Assembly (NCBI GenBank): GCA_964589935.1
Contig: CAZPVD010000006.1
Location: 1-64,000, forward strand
From: VHCN01 sp964589935
Lineage (GTDB): Bacteria; Verrucomicrobiota; Verrucomicrobiia; Limisphaerales; VHCN01
DNA: 64,000 nucleotides
Direction of reading: 5' to 3'
A program made the translations under genes and the position numbers. The notes beneath the pieces are model-generated. The model saw only the letters and a list, made by a program, of their open reading frames with translations, was not told the origin of the DNA and ran no database searches. Of this stretch, positions 32,998 through 43,300 are shown piece by piece; the stretch's first letter is position 1, and each line of letters starts with the position of its first letter.

Positions 32998-35900
32998 TCA
33001 CTTGCAATTTGTCGAGGCGGGCTTGGGAGGCAGGAGCATTTCAATGGCCTTGTCGAGTTGCGGGTCGCGGTCGGCGAGCCAGTCTTCGGGCGTGAGCCAA
33101 AGCTGCACGTCGGGCCTCTCGCCGTGATCCTCCATGTTCGAGCCGTCCATGCGGAACACGCCGCTGAGGGGCATCCGCGCGCGTGTGCCGTCCACGAGGC
33201 GCAGCTCGGTGGTCCAAATGACGTAGCCGGGCGTGGGCATGCCGACGAGCCGGCCCAGGCCGCGCTGGCGCACCGAGTAGGGAAACATCTCGCCGTTGGA
33301 GTAGCTGTGCTCGTTCATGAGGACGATGACGGGGCGGTCCCACGCGCGCGGGGGCTGCGGCTCGGGCACGTCGTCCCGCGGGCGGAACCAGCCGTATTGA
33401 TGACGCGCGAGCATCTCGATGAGGTTGTCGGAGATGTTGCCGCCGCGGTTGAAGCGCACGTCAATGATCATGGCCTGCTTGCCGGAGATGTATTCGTAGG
33501 CCTCGCGCTCGAACTGCATCTGGTTGCCGTAGCCCATGGCGGAGAGGTGCAGGTAGCCGATGCGGCCGTTGCTCTTCTCCTCGGTGATCTTGCGCAGGCG
33601 GTCAATGTGGTTCTTGTGGATGAGGTCGTCGAATTCGGTGCCGTTCATGGGCCGGTAGGTCACCTTGCGCGCGCCAGTCTTGGTGGCGTTTGTGTTCACG
33701 AGGAAGTCGAACTCGCGGTCCTGCTTGTCGTTGATGAACTGGTAGAGCTTCTCGTCGAGCGTCACATCCTGTCCATTGATGGCGAGGACGTATTCGCCGG
33801 GCTTGATTTGCGTCTCCTTGAATGCCGCGGGCGAGCCGCGCGGCACGGTGGCGACCTTGATGCCGGGGCCTTTGTAGCCGTAGTCGAACGTGAAGCCCAG
33901 GCTCGGCGTGACCGGGTCGGCGGGCGAATTGTTTGTGGCAGGCTGAACCTCCGAGTGCGACGCCTCAAGTTCACCGACCATCATCGCGAGCACGGCGGCG
34001 AACTCATCGTGCGTCTCGACCGAGGCGAGCAGCGGCTCGTAACGCTCGCGAATGGCGGCCCAGTCGCGCCCGTGGAAGTTCGGGTCGTAGAAGTTGTGGT
34101 GATACGCGCGCCAGAACTGCGCGAAGGCGGCCTTGCGCTCGGCGGCGATGTCGTAGGTGAACTCAGCGGTGAACGTGACCTTCGACCCGCTCATGCCGCT
34201 GCCGACGCTGCCGTGATACATGTCGCCGGACTGCATCCACCACGCGCGCTTGCCGTCGCGGCCGAGGCGGAAGCCGACCTTCCCGCCGCCGTTGCTGAGG
34301 CGCTTGATCTCCTTGCCGTCATAGCTCGCGGACCAGATGTCGCTCTCGGAAAGGTAGTAGAGATTGCCGTCCTGCGCAGCATAGAGATCGCCCTGCGGCG
34401 CTTGAGACGTGAGCTTACGAATGCGGCGGTTGATGTCGTTGAAGTCAATCTCCACCTTCGCGCCTTCCTTCATCTTCTCGAACTTCGCGTCGGTGTCGCT
34501 CGTGCGAACCGTCTCCGGCACGAGCGCGAGCGCGTAAAGGCCGTTGCCCTCGCGGTCGCTCTGGAAGAACAGCGTCTTGCCGTCGTAACCCCAGCGCGGC
34601 ATTCCGTGGTCGGCGTTGAGACGCGTGACGTTCACCGGCTCGCCGCCGTCCGCCGGCACGACATAGATGTTCCACGCGCGGCTGGGGCTGCGCTTCATGA
34701 AGGCGAGCCACTTCATGTCGGGCGACCAGTCGAAGCTCCCCGCCGAGTCGCGCCAGTGCGAGCCGGGCACGCTGACCACGCGGCGAATCTCGCCGTTGTT
34801 CAGCGTGATCGTGTAGAGACCCGGCGCGGAGCCGCCGACCCAGAAGCCGAGCGTCGTGCCGTCCTGCGAGAGATGCAGGAAGTTCACGTCCTCGGGATAC
34901 GGCCAGAGCGACTTGACCTCGCGCGATGCGACGTCCATCTCGTAGATGCGGTTGTTCCCCTCGCGGTCAGAAGTGAAATAAAGCTTCTTGCCGTCGTTCG
35001 ACCACGAGAAGTCCGAGTCTTCGCCGGCCCATTCCGTGAGGCGCCGCGCATACTCGGCGTTGCGCGCGGCGACACCTTTCGGCTTCTCGGTCGAAATCGT
35101 CCAAATCTCACCACGCACGCCAAAGGCAAACGTCTTTCCATCCGGCGAAAGTTCCGCCTCGGTCACGCCTGTCGTGATTTTCTCGCGGCGGCGAGTGGTC
35201 TGCTTTTCGTCGGCGGCGACGAAGAGATTCACCTTTGACGGCTTGCCATGATTTTTAATGAGCCAGAGGTCTGAGCCGTATTCAAACGCGATGTCTCCCG
35301 CCTTCGCCGCGACGCCCGGCGAACGAACCGCGCCGCCTGTGAACGTGGTGAGTTGCGTGCCCTTGCCCTCCAAGTCGAAGACCCACAGGTTCGGCGTGCG
35401 CTGCGGGTTGTCGGAGATTTTGGGAATCGCCTCGTCGAGCCGGCTCGCGTTGGGTGTCGGCTCGCCAATGGTGACAGTGACGATGTGCTTGCCGTCCGGC
35501 AGGAAGCGGCTCCAGAGGTGCTGATGATCGTCGCTCGTGAGCGCGCGGCGCGAACCGTCGGCGACGTTGAGCAGCCAGATTTGCTGCGCCGCTGAGCCGG
35601 TGTAACGCGGACGCCACCACGGAAAACCGTAGCGGCCATAGACGATGGTCTTCCCGTCGGGCGAGAAGTTCGGATAGTAAAGCGTGGCGTAGTCCTCGGC
35701 GCAACGGTCGCACTTGAGCGTGTTCACGTCGAGCGCGTAGATGGAGTAGTTTGGCGACTCGCGCCGCCCCGCGAAGAGGATTTGTTTGCCGTCAGGACTC
35801 CAACCGAACGGCCACTCACTGCCCGCATGCCATGTGAGCTGTTTTGCGGCGCCGCCTTCCGAGGGGACAACATACATGTCCCAGCCGCCATTGCGGCGCG

Positions 35901-36174
35901 AGGCGAAGGCAACCCATTTGCCGTCTGGCGAAAACTGCGGATAGGAATCCGTCTCGACGTGCGACGTGAGCGGCGTGGAGCGTCCGCCGTCGCTGGCGGC
36001 GACCCACACGTCGCCGCGATAGACGAACGCGAGGCGTTTGCCGTCGGGACTGAGCGCGGGCAGGCGCGCGCCGATGACGGGTTCGGGCGTGGGCGGGGCA
36101 AGCTGGGCGTGAAGGGTGACGGCCATGCCGAGCAGTGCCGGCAGGCTCGCGAGTCGAAGCGCAGTGTTGTTCAT
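32998..36174 (-). CDS. tricorn-like S41 protease
   Basis: A 1058-aa exported protein from ATG 36174 (signal: LASLPALLGMAVTLHAQ). Two PD40 beta-propellers cover about residues 30-640, with repeated motifs such as ARLPALSPDGKRLAFVYRGD and YPQFSPDGKWVAFASRRNG. A helical C1 region (YDIAAERKAAFAQFWRAYHH) precedes a PDZ domain (about 755-830, RGSPAAFKETQIKPGEYVLA) and an S41 tail-specific-protease domain (about 865-1040, IIDVRFNRGGNISDN). Tricorn peptidases degrade oligopeptides in archaea; in PVC bacteria the exported form is common and untested. Confidence 0.9.
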   Translation of the reverse strand: MNNTALRLASLPALLGMAVTLHAQLAPPTPEPVIGARLPALSPDGKRLAFVYRGDVWVAASDGGRSTPLTSHVETDSYPQFSPDGKWVAFASRRNGGWDMYVVPSEGGAAKQLTWHAGSEWPFGWSPDGKQILFAGRRESPNYSIYALDVNTLKCDRCAEDYATLYYPNFSPDGKTIVYGRYGFPWWRPRYTGSAAQQIWLLNVADGSRRALTSDDHQHLWSRFLPDGKHIVTVTIGEPTPNASRLDEAIPKISDNPQRTPNLWVFDLEGKGTQLTTFTGGAVRSPGVAAKAGDIAFEYGSDLWLIKNHGKPSKVNLFVAADEKQTTRRREKITTGVTEAELSPDGKTFAFGVRGEIWTISTEKPKGVAARNAEYARRLTEWAGEDSDFSWSNDGKKLYFTSDREGNNRIYEMDVASREVKSLWPYPEDVNFLHLSQDGTTLGFWVGGSAPGLYTITLNNGEIRRVVSVPGSHWRDSAGSFDWSPDMKWLAFMKRSPSRAWNIYVVPADGGEPVNVTRLNADHGMPRWGYDGKTLFFQSDREGNGLYALALVPETVRTSDTDAKFEKMKEGAKVEIDFNDINRRIRKLTSQAPQGDLYAAQDGNLYYLSESDIWSASYDGKEIKRLSNGGGKVGFRLGRDGKRAWWMQSGDMYHGSVGSGMSGSKVTFTAEFTYDIAAERKAAFAQFWRAYHHNFYDPNFHGRDWAAIRERYEPLLASVETHDEFAAVLAMMVGELEASHSEVQPATNNSPADPVTPSLGFTFDYGYKGPGIKVATVPRGSPAAFKETQIKPGEYVLAINGQDVTLDEKLYQFINDKQDREFDFLVNTNATKTGARKVTYRPMNGTEFDDLIHKNHIDRLRKITEEKSNGRIGYLHLSAMGYGNQMQFEREAYEYISGKQAMIIDVRFNRGGNISDNLIEMLARHQYGWFRPRDDVPEPQPPRAWDRPVIVLMNEHSYSNGEMFPYSVRQRGLGRLVGMPTPGYVIWTTELRLVDGTRARMPLSGVFRMDGSNMEDHGERPDVQLWLTPEDWLADRDPQLDKAIEMLLPPKPASTNCK

Positions 36175-36280
36175 CGGTGCGTGGCGATGGTTGTAGGCAT
36201 TCGCGCGAAAAATGGAAGCAGCCTTTTCGCGCACACGCGGCTTGGCAGGCACGGGGGGTTTTGTTTAGCTGTCGCGAACG

Positions 36281-38485
36281 ATGATTTTGCGCCGCCTGCT
36301 GTTTGCGTTCATTGCCCTGCTCGCACTGGCGGCGGCGGACACGCAGGCGCAGCTTCTCACGGGGCGGTTCTTCTTTGAGGCCCCGGGCGACGAGCGGGGA
36401 TACACCATTTTGCCGGACAAAACAGTCGTGGCCACAAACGGCTTCTACCTGCGCTACGAGGAGACGCCGACAAATTTTGTCGAATTGAAGGCGCAGCGCG
36501 CGAAGGTGAACATCGAGACAGGAGAGGCGTTCGCGGAAGGCTCCGTGCTGTTCAAACGCGAAGGGCTGATCTGGCGCGGCGACCGGGTTGAATACAATTT
36601 TAAGACGCACTACCTCAAGGCCGAGGGTTTCCGCACCGGCCGGTCGCCGATTTATTTCGGCGGCATGGGCCTCGCCGCCGATGGAACGAACCACGTGTAT
36701 GCGGCGTCGGACGTGTTCCTCACGCCGGACGACGTGGCTGAACCGGGATTTCGAGTTCACTGCCGCACCATCACGGTTGTGCCCGGCGACCACATCGAGG
36801 CGACGCACGCGACGCTCTACGCGGGCAACGTGCCCGTGCTTTACCTGCCGAAATACCGGCATTCGCTCCAGCTCAATGGCGACCACTTCACGTTCACGCC
36901 CGGCTATCGCAGCCTCTACGGCCCGTTCCTGTTCAGCACATATCACTGGTCGTTGAGCGACGAATTTTCCGGCCGCGTCCACATGGACTGGCGGGAGAAG
37001 CAGGGCTTCGGCATCGGACCGGACGTGGATTACAACGCGGGACTGTTCGGCCAGGGCGAGATCAAGTTCTACTACGCGCGCGACATGGAGGGCGGGACGA
37101 ACATTCTGGGCCAGGCGTTCCCGCCAAACCGCTACCGCATCAATTTTTTCCATGGGGCGGAGTTCGACACGAACCTCACCGCGCGCGTGGTGTTCCGCGA
37201 CCAGCGCGACCCGGTGTTCCTGCATGATTTTTTTGAATCGGAGTTCGAGAAGAACCCGCAGCCGAACTCGTTCCTGGAAATCAACAAGCTCTGGTCCAAC
37301 TTCTCGCTCAACGTGCTCACACAGCCGCGGGTGAACAATTTTTTTGAAACCGTCGAGCGCCTGCCCGACGTGAAGTTGACTTCCCTCCGCCAGCAGATCG
37401 GCGAGACGCCGTTCTTCTACGAGAGCGACAGTTCCGTGGGTTATTTCCGGCATCGCTTCACCGGCAATGTCAGCAACGATTTCGCCGCGTGGCGCGCGGA
37501 CACATTCCACCAGATCACGCTGCCGGAGACGTATTTCGGCTTCCTCAACGTCACGCCGCGCGTGGGCGGGCGCTTCACGCACTACGGCGACACCGAGGGT
37601 TCCGGCTACAACCTCCCCGCCGCCAACCGCACCATGCTCAACACCGGCGCGGAAATCTCGTTGAAGGCCTCGCGGCTCTGGCCCGAGAGCCGCAACACGA
37701 TGCTCGACGTGGACGGCCTGCGCCACATCATCGAGCCGTCACTCAACTACGCCTACATCCCAAATCCAACGCACTCGCCGGCGATGCTGCCGCAGTTCGA
37801 CTCTGAATTCACCGTGCCGCCGAGCCTGCGACTGCTCCCGCTCGATTTTCCCGACTACAACTCGATTGACTCGATTGACAGCGAGAACGTCATTCGGGTC
37901 GGCGTGCGGAACGTCATCCAGACGAAGCGCGAGGGGCAGATTGACCGGCTCGTGGACTGGTCCATTTACACCGACTGGCGCATCAAGCCGCGACCCGACC
38001 AGACGACCTTCGCGGATATTTTTTCCGACTTGAGCTTCAAGCCGCGGCGCTGGCTCACGTTCACCTCGGAGACGCGCTACGACATTCCCACCGGCCAGTT
38101 CAACCTCGCCGATCACAACATGGTCGTGCAGCCGGGCGACGTGTGGAGCTTTTCCGTCGGCCACCGTTACCTGCGCGGCGACCCGCTCCAGGGCACGAAC
38201 GGCATCGGGAACAACCTCATCCGCGCCACGACGCACTACCGCCTCAACGAAAACTGGGGCCTCCGCACCGGACACAATTTCGAGGCGCGCAACGGCACCA
38301 TGCAGGAGCAAAGCTACACGCTCTATCACGATTTCCGCAGTTGGACGGGCGCGCTCACCACACGCCTGCGCGACATCGGCAACGGCCAGACGGACTTTGC
38401 CATCGTGTTCACGTTTTCGTTCAAGGCGTTCCCGCGCTACCACTTGAACCACGACCGCGACCAGCCTTTCACCGTCTTCGAGTGA
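36281..38485 (+). CDS. lptD: LPS-assembly outer-membrane protein LptD
   Basis: A 734-aa protein with a signal peptide ending near TQAQ. Residues about 45-190 form the OstA/LptA jelly-roll domain (ELKAQRAKVNIETGEAFAEG, RGDRVEYNFKTHYLKAEGF); VLYLPKYRHSLQ marks the junction typical of LptD, and the rest is an aromatic-rich beta-barrel ending in FSFKAFPRYHLNHD. LptD inserts lipopolysaccharide into the outer leaflet, so the host is probably a diderm with LPS. Neither lptE nor lptA is adjacent. Divergent from the tricorn gene. Confidence 0.87.
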   Translation: MILRRLLFAFIALLALAAADTQAQLLTGRFFFEAPGDERGYTILPDKTVVATNGFYLRYEETPTNFVELKAQRAKVNIETGEAFAEGSVLFKREGLIWRGDRVEYNFKTHYLKAEGFRTGRSPIYFGGMGLAADGTNHVYAASDVFLTPDDVAEPGFRVHCRTITVVPGDHIEATHATLYAGNVPVLYLPKYRHSLQLNGDHFTFTPGYRSLYGPFLFSTYHWSLSDEFSGRVHMDWREKQGFGIGPDVDYNAGLFGQGEIKFYYARDMEGGTNILGQAFPPNRYRINFFHGAEFDTNLTARVVFRDQRDPVFLHDFFESEFEKNPQPNSFLEINKLWSNFSLNVLTQPRVNNFFETVERLPDVKLTSLRQQIGETPFFYESDSSVGYFRHRFTGNVSNDFAAWRADTFHQITLPETYFGFLNVTPRVGGRFTHYGDTEGSGYNLPAANRTMLNTGAEISLKASRLWPESRNTMLDVDGLRHIIEPSLNYAYIPNPTHSPAMLPQFDSEFTVPPSLRLLPLDFPDYNSIDSIDSENVIRVGVRNVIQTKREGQIDRLVDWSIYTDWRIKPRPDQTTFADIFSDLSFKPRRWLTFTSETRYDIPTGQFNLADHNMVVQPGDVWSFSVGHRYLRGDPLQGTNGIGNNLIRATTHYRLNENWGLRTGHNFEARNGTMQEQSYTLYHDFRSWTGALTTRLRDIGNGQTDFAIVFTFSFKAFPRYHLNHDRDQPFTVFE

Positions 38486-38505
38486 CACGCGTGAAGTGTC
38501 GCGCT

Positions 38506-39423
38506 TCAGCGGTCTTCAGCAACAAACCGCGCCGCAATCGGCCGGTGATCCGACGCCTCGCCCCAAAATGGCAGCACCAGAACAAATGTTCCTTCGCGCT
38601 CCCACTCACGCGCCATGCCGCGACTGAGCAGAATGTAATCAATGCGCGTGTAGCTGTCCTCCTTGCCGTAGTGATACGTCCACGCCACGTCGTGTGGCGA
38701 GTAACCCGCGATGCGGCTCGGCGCAGAGATGCCGCCGCGCTCTGTTGGCCGCGTGTCCACGAGCGCGGCCTTGCCGCGTCCAATGACGGCATGAACGGCC
38801 TTCGAGTCCCGCGTGTCGTTCAAGTCGCCGAGCACGACGAGGTTCACGTTGGGATCGGCCTTGAGCCGCGCGTCCACCACCTCGCGAAGCAGTCGCGCCT
38901 CGTTCTCGCGCAGTTCGGCCTGATCCGCGTCAGGCACGGGCCGCTTCGATTTCAAGTGCGCGGCGATGAGCGTGAAGCGGTATTTCGGCGCGGCTTCCAC
39001 GTCGAGTTCCACGAAGCCGCGGCTGACAAGGAAGCGCTTTCCATCGAGCAGGAAACTTTCATTCGTGTGCGGCCTCCGCGCGATGAACGGGAACCGGCTC
39101 AGCACGGCGACGTGAATGTTCGTGTCGCGGCCCGTGATGTGTTCCCAGTGCGGATACTCCAGGCCGCCGTTTCGCAGGCGCTCGCGCAATTCGAGCAGCA
39201 CGTTCGTGTTTCCCATTTCCTGCAACGCGACCACGTCCCCCCGAAGCGCCAGCAGCGTCTCGGCCACGCGCGTCTTCGCCTCCGGCGGCTTTGCGCGGCG
39301 GCCCGCCACGTCGGCGGCGATGAAATTCTCCACGTTGTAAGTCGCGACGGTGAAGGTCTCCGCCGCGCGCAGCGGGCACAGCGCCAGCGCGAGCAGGCAC
39401 GCAAGCCAGCGGATGGACCTCAT
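38506..39423 (-). CDS. exported endonuclease/exonuclease/phosphatase (EEP) family protein
   Basis: A 305-aa protein from ATG 39423 with a signal peptide (IRWLACLLALALCPLRA). EEP motifs: FTVATYNVENF, VVALQEMGN (catalytic Glu), LNLVVLGDLNDTRDS-like GDLND and the terminal SDHRPIAARF. It probably hydrolyses phosphodiester or phosphomonoester substrates outside the cytoplasm. It is convergent with lptD (20-nt gap). The longer frame to 39534 lies in the region upstream of the prepilin gene and is unlikely. Confidence 0.87.
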   Translation of the reverse strand: MRSIRWLACLLALALCPLRAAETFTVATYNVENFIAADVAGRRAKPPEAKTRVAETLLALRGDVVALQEMGNTNVLLELRERLRNGGLEYPHWEHITGRDTNIHVAVLSRFPFIARRPHTNESFLLDGKRFLVSRGFVELDVEAAPKYRFTLIAAHLKSKRPVPDADQAELRENEARLLREVVDARLKADPNVNLVVLGDLNDTRDSKAVHAVIGRGKAALVDTRPTERGGISAPSRIAGYSPHDVAWTYHYGKEDSYTRIDYILLSRGMAREWEREGTFVLVLPFWGEASDHRPIAARFVAEDR

Positions 39424-39524
39424 GCCGAGAAATGTAAAACTTTCTTTGCGGACGGCAAGCCCGGAGTGATGGCCGAACTTGAATATTGACTTTCGTGGCG
39501 AATCGCACATCTTCCCATTGTCCC

Positions 39525-40346
39525 ATGAGAACATACAGACCTCGGCTCCGAGGCGCTTCGGCGGGCGCCGCTGCTTTCACACTGATCGAACTGCTCGTGG
39601 TCATCGCCATCATCGCGATCCTCGCCGCGCTCTTGCTGCCCGCGCTCTCCAAGGCGAAGGAAAAGGCTCGAACGACCCAGTGCCTCAACAACAACAAGCA
39701 GATCGCGCTCGCAACGATGCTCTACAAGGACGACTACGACGACCGCTTCCCCTTTGGCGTCAAGATCACCGACTACACGACGCAGCTCGACCCAACCGGC
39801 TGGGTCATGCAACTCATCCGCTACATCGGGGGCGCGACAAACAGCCTGAACATCCTGACCAACAACCCGCCCAAGACGTTTGTCTGCACAGCCGATCCGA
39901 CACCAAGCCAGGGCGCGCTCGCGTTCACCGTGCATTACAGGGCCAACCGGCACATCTTCCGTGATCCAGGTTTCACAGACCCGAATCCATTGAGAGCCGC
40001 GTCCATCCACACACCCTCGCAAGCCATGATGCACGCGGAGAAAGACTCGAACAACGCGAACTTCAGCGAGAACAACGGTTTCTTCAACGGCGTCCGCACT
40101 GGCTGGAACAACGTCCCTTTCCCGCGTAACGGCATGGTGCGCCACGGCTGGGGCATGACTGCGACTGCGGCGGATGGCCACGCCGTCTGGCTCAGGATGC
40201 CGAAGTATAACGCCAACAGCGTCGCGTCTCCGGACATGGAAGACTTGGGCGACATCTCCGGCGCGAACCAAGCCGGCGCGAGTTGGAACAAAACCGGCAG
40301 GGAGAAAGTCTTCATCCGCGACCACAACGGCGCAGGCGGATATTGA
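39525..40346 (+). CDS. prepilin-like protein with H-X9-DG motif
   Basis: A 273-aa protein from ATG 39525. A basic leader of about 17 residues precedes the class III prepilin signal AFTLIELLVVIAIIAILAAL, then LLPALSKAKEKA. The C-terminal part has His followed after exactly nine residues by Asp-Gly (HGWGMTATAADGHAVW), the motif named in PVC prepilin-processing-associated proteins. PVC genomes carry dozens of these; they are probably exported by the T2SS/pilus machinery but are of unknown role. Confidence 0.88.
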   Translation: MRTYRPRLRGASAGAAAFTLIELLVVIAIIAILAALLLPALSKAKEKARTTQCLNNNKQIALATMLYKDDYDDRFPFGVKITDYTTQLDPTGWVMQLIRYIGGATNSLNILTNNPPKTFVCTADPTPSQGALAFTVHYRANRHIFRDPGFTDPNPLRAASIHTPSQAMMHAEKDSNNANFSENNGFFNGVRTGWNNVPFPRNGMVRHGWGMTATAADGHAVWLRMPKYNANSVASPDMEDLGDISGANQAGASWNKTGREKVFIRDHNGAGGY

Positions 40347-40370
40347 TTCAGCGCGATTCAGCCAGCAGTG

Positions 40371-43300
40371 CTACTTCTTCGCCGTCCAATTCACTGAGTT
40401 GACGAGCAGCGTCTTGTATTCGGGCAGGTCGTGCGCGCGTCCATCGTGGCCTAGCGTGATGCCAACGATGCGCGCCTGGGGATGCTTCACGATGAACACG
40501 CTCGGATGCGGCACGTTGAACTTCTTGCTCGGTGACGTTTCCGCGAGCACCTCGATAGACGCGCCCTTCTCGTCCGGCGTCATGTAGTAAAGCTCGTCGG
40601 TGATCTTGAAGCCGGACGCGACACCCTTCATCACGGGATGCCCGGCCTTGAGCGTGTTCACGCTGAACTCGGCAATCGCGTCGTGGCCTCGCGCGCCGCC
40701 GCCCGCCAGCTCGCGGTTGTATTCGGGCCAGTCGGCGAAATTATACCAAAGCCCCGGATGCAGCAGCACGAGGCCCTTGCCCGCATTCGCAAAATCAAAC
40801 AACGCCTTGCGCAGCGCAGGCGTCGCCCACTCGCGGCGGTTCACGCTCAGGATGGCCACGTCCACGTTTGCCAGCTCGCGCGCGGTCACGTCGCCGTCCT
40901 CGGTGTAGTTCACGGAACAACCCACGGCCTTCAGCGTCGCGGAGTCGGCGAGGTTGAACCACTTGTTGAAATCGTGCGAACTGCCGCCGCCCACAAGCAG
41001 CACCTTCGTGCCCGCGCCCCACGTCATCGGCGTCGCAATGGCAACGGCAACGGGCGCCGCTGAAGCGACCTGCGGCGCATCAGCCTTGGCTTGCTGTTTT
41101 CCCTTCGCCTTCCCTCTCGCGCTCGGTTCGGGCGGCGGGACATTGCCGCCGGGCACCGGCTCCGCGCTGAGGTCTGCTGTCACGGCGAGTGTTGTCGGCG
41201 CGACGATGTTGTCGAAGCTCTCGAACACAAGCTTCTCAACGACGCCCGACCCCGTGAGCTTGCGGCTCGCGTAACGCACTTGCGTGCCGTTGCCGCCGAC
41301 GCCGCGCACGAGCTTCGAGCCGGGCACGTCCACCTCGCGGATGTAATCGGCAATATCCTCGCCGTTCTTGAAGACAAGCTCCTCCTTCGATCCGCCGGCG
41401 TAGTGGACGGTGACTTTGAACGCGGGAATCTTTTCGCCGCCAAACGGAAATGCCCAGCCGCCGACGTTGCCAAGGAAGTGCAGTTGCTTCGCCTCGACGC
41501 CGACCTTCACCTCGACGGTCTTCGGAAAATCCGTTTTCGAATGCGTGCCGTTGGGGCCGCCCTTGAGCACCATGATGTTTTTCCCGCTCAGGGCCTTCGC
41601 CGGATCAACCACGTTGAACGGCACGCCGTAGACCGGGATGATGCCGCTCTTCACGAGCGGAAGTGAACCGCCGTCCGGCCGCGCGCTCGCATAAAGACCA
41701 TCGCGCGTGCTCGCGGTGAACGCGGCGGTGAGGTCAACAAAACGGAACCGCGCGTCGTTCTCGCACATGAACGCAAGGATGTCGCGCAACGCCTCCGCTC
41801 CGAGCGCCTCGAAACCCTCGGGCATCAACGAGCGGCCCGTGCTGCGGCGGTCCTTGATGTCGCTCTTGCGGATTTCCTTTTCGCCCGCGGCGTTCGCAAG
41901 CGTGACGAGCTGGTTGTTCTCGCGCGTCACCACGCCGTCGAGCTGCTCGCCGTCCTTCGTCTCGACCGTGACGGCCACGAAGCTCGCGTCCACCTCGCGG
42001 TTCGGGTCGAGGATCGAGACGAGCAATTCCGCCGGGCCGTGCGCGCCCATGCCGGTCAGCGGCGGACCGACGCGCTTGCCGAGGTCGCCAAGCTGATGGC
42101 ACACGGCGCAGTTCACGGTGAAAAGCTCCTTGCCCTTCGCGGGATTGCCCTTCTTCGTGACCTCCGGCGTGAACTTCGCGATGAGTTCGTCCTTCTGCTT
42201 CGCCTCGGGGCCGCGCAGCTTTTCGATCAACTCGGTGGCGCGCTTCGAGATGTCGGGATTTGGAAAATAACGGAGCCGGTGAAGGTTCGCGGGGCCGAGC
42301 AACTCGGATTTCACCGTGCCGTTTTCCAGCGCATTGAGCAGCGCCGTGGCCCAGTCGTTGCGGCGCAGCAGCGTGTTGAACGCGAGCGACTGCAACTCGC
42401 TGGAGAGCTGCGGATACGCGGCCGCGAGCTGCGCGCCCACGCCGCTGTCGCTCAACTCGGCGAGCGATTCGATGATGCGCCGCTTGAGTCCGCTTGGCGT
42501 GTTGCCGCCGAGAAGTTTCACGATGGCGGGCATTACTTCCGGGCTGCCGGCGCGCAGGCCGAGGAGGTTCGGCACGAGCGCGCCGCGCGTGGTCTCGCCG
42601 AGGTTCGTGTCGTTCAGCGTCACGAGCAGCGCCTTCACCTGCAAATCCACGATGCTCTTGAGCGCGCCCTTCGTGTCCCACTTCGCGATGAACGGCAGCA
42701 CGGCGCCAGCGATACGCGCGTCGGTGGACGCAGCAAGTTTGCGTAGCGCCTGCTCCAGCTCCGCCGACCACGCGGGCGTGTCCGAGAGCTTGAGCGCGGG
42801 CGAAAGGCTTTCGAGCAGCGTGGCCTTGAGCGCGTTCGCACTGTCGGGCTTGCCTGCGAGCGAAATGACAAGCGCGCCGGACTGCACGGCGGAACTGGCG
42901 ACCGTGCCGCTCAACGCACTGACAAGTGAAACCAACTCTGGCTTGCCACTGGCGAACGCAGCGTCGAGGAACGCGGCGGGCGATTTCGCCGCGACACCCA
43001 GGAACGCGGATTGCGACCACTTGTCGTCGAGCGTGGGATACAGCGTGACCAGCTCCGCTGCCTCGGCGCTGCTGATGTCTTGCGCGGCGAGCGAGATGAG
43101 CGCATCGAGGCGAACGCGCGGGTCGGAATCTTTCAGCAGCTTGAGCGCGACGGCTTTGGTGCTGCCGCGCGCGGGTGCGGTCACCGCTGCGGTCTTGAGT
43201 GCGTTTTTGCGCACGGCGGCGTCCTTGTCGCTCGCAGCGACGGCCACGGTCGCGTCGTCCAGCCGGCCCAGACGGTTGAGCGCCCATAGCGCGGCGACGC

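Noticed and set aside
32716..35238. 840-aa plus-strand frame
   Set aside because: Antisense to the tricorn-like protease; typical shadow composition.
41734..43287. 517-aa minus-strand frame within the giant gene
   Set aside because: Same strand, other register; Arg/His/Gln-rich and without motifs.
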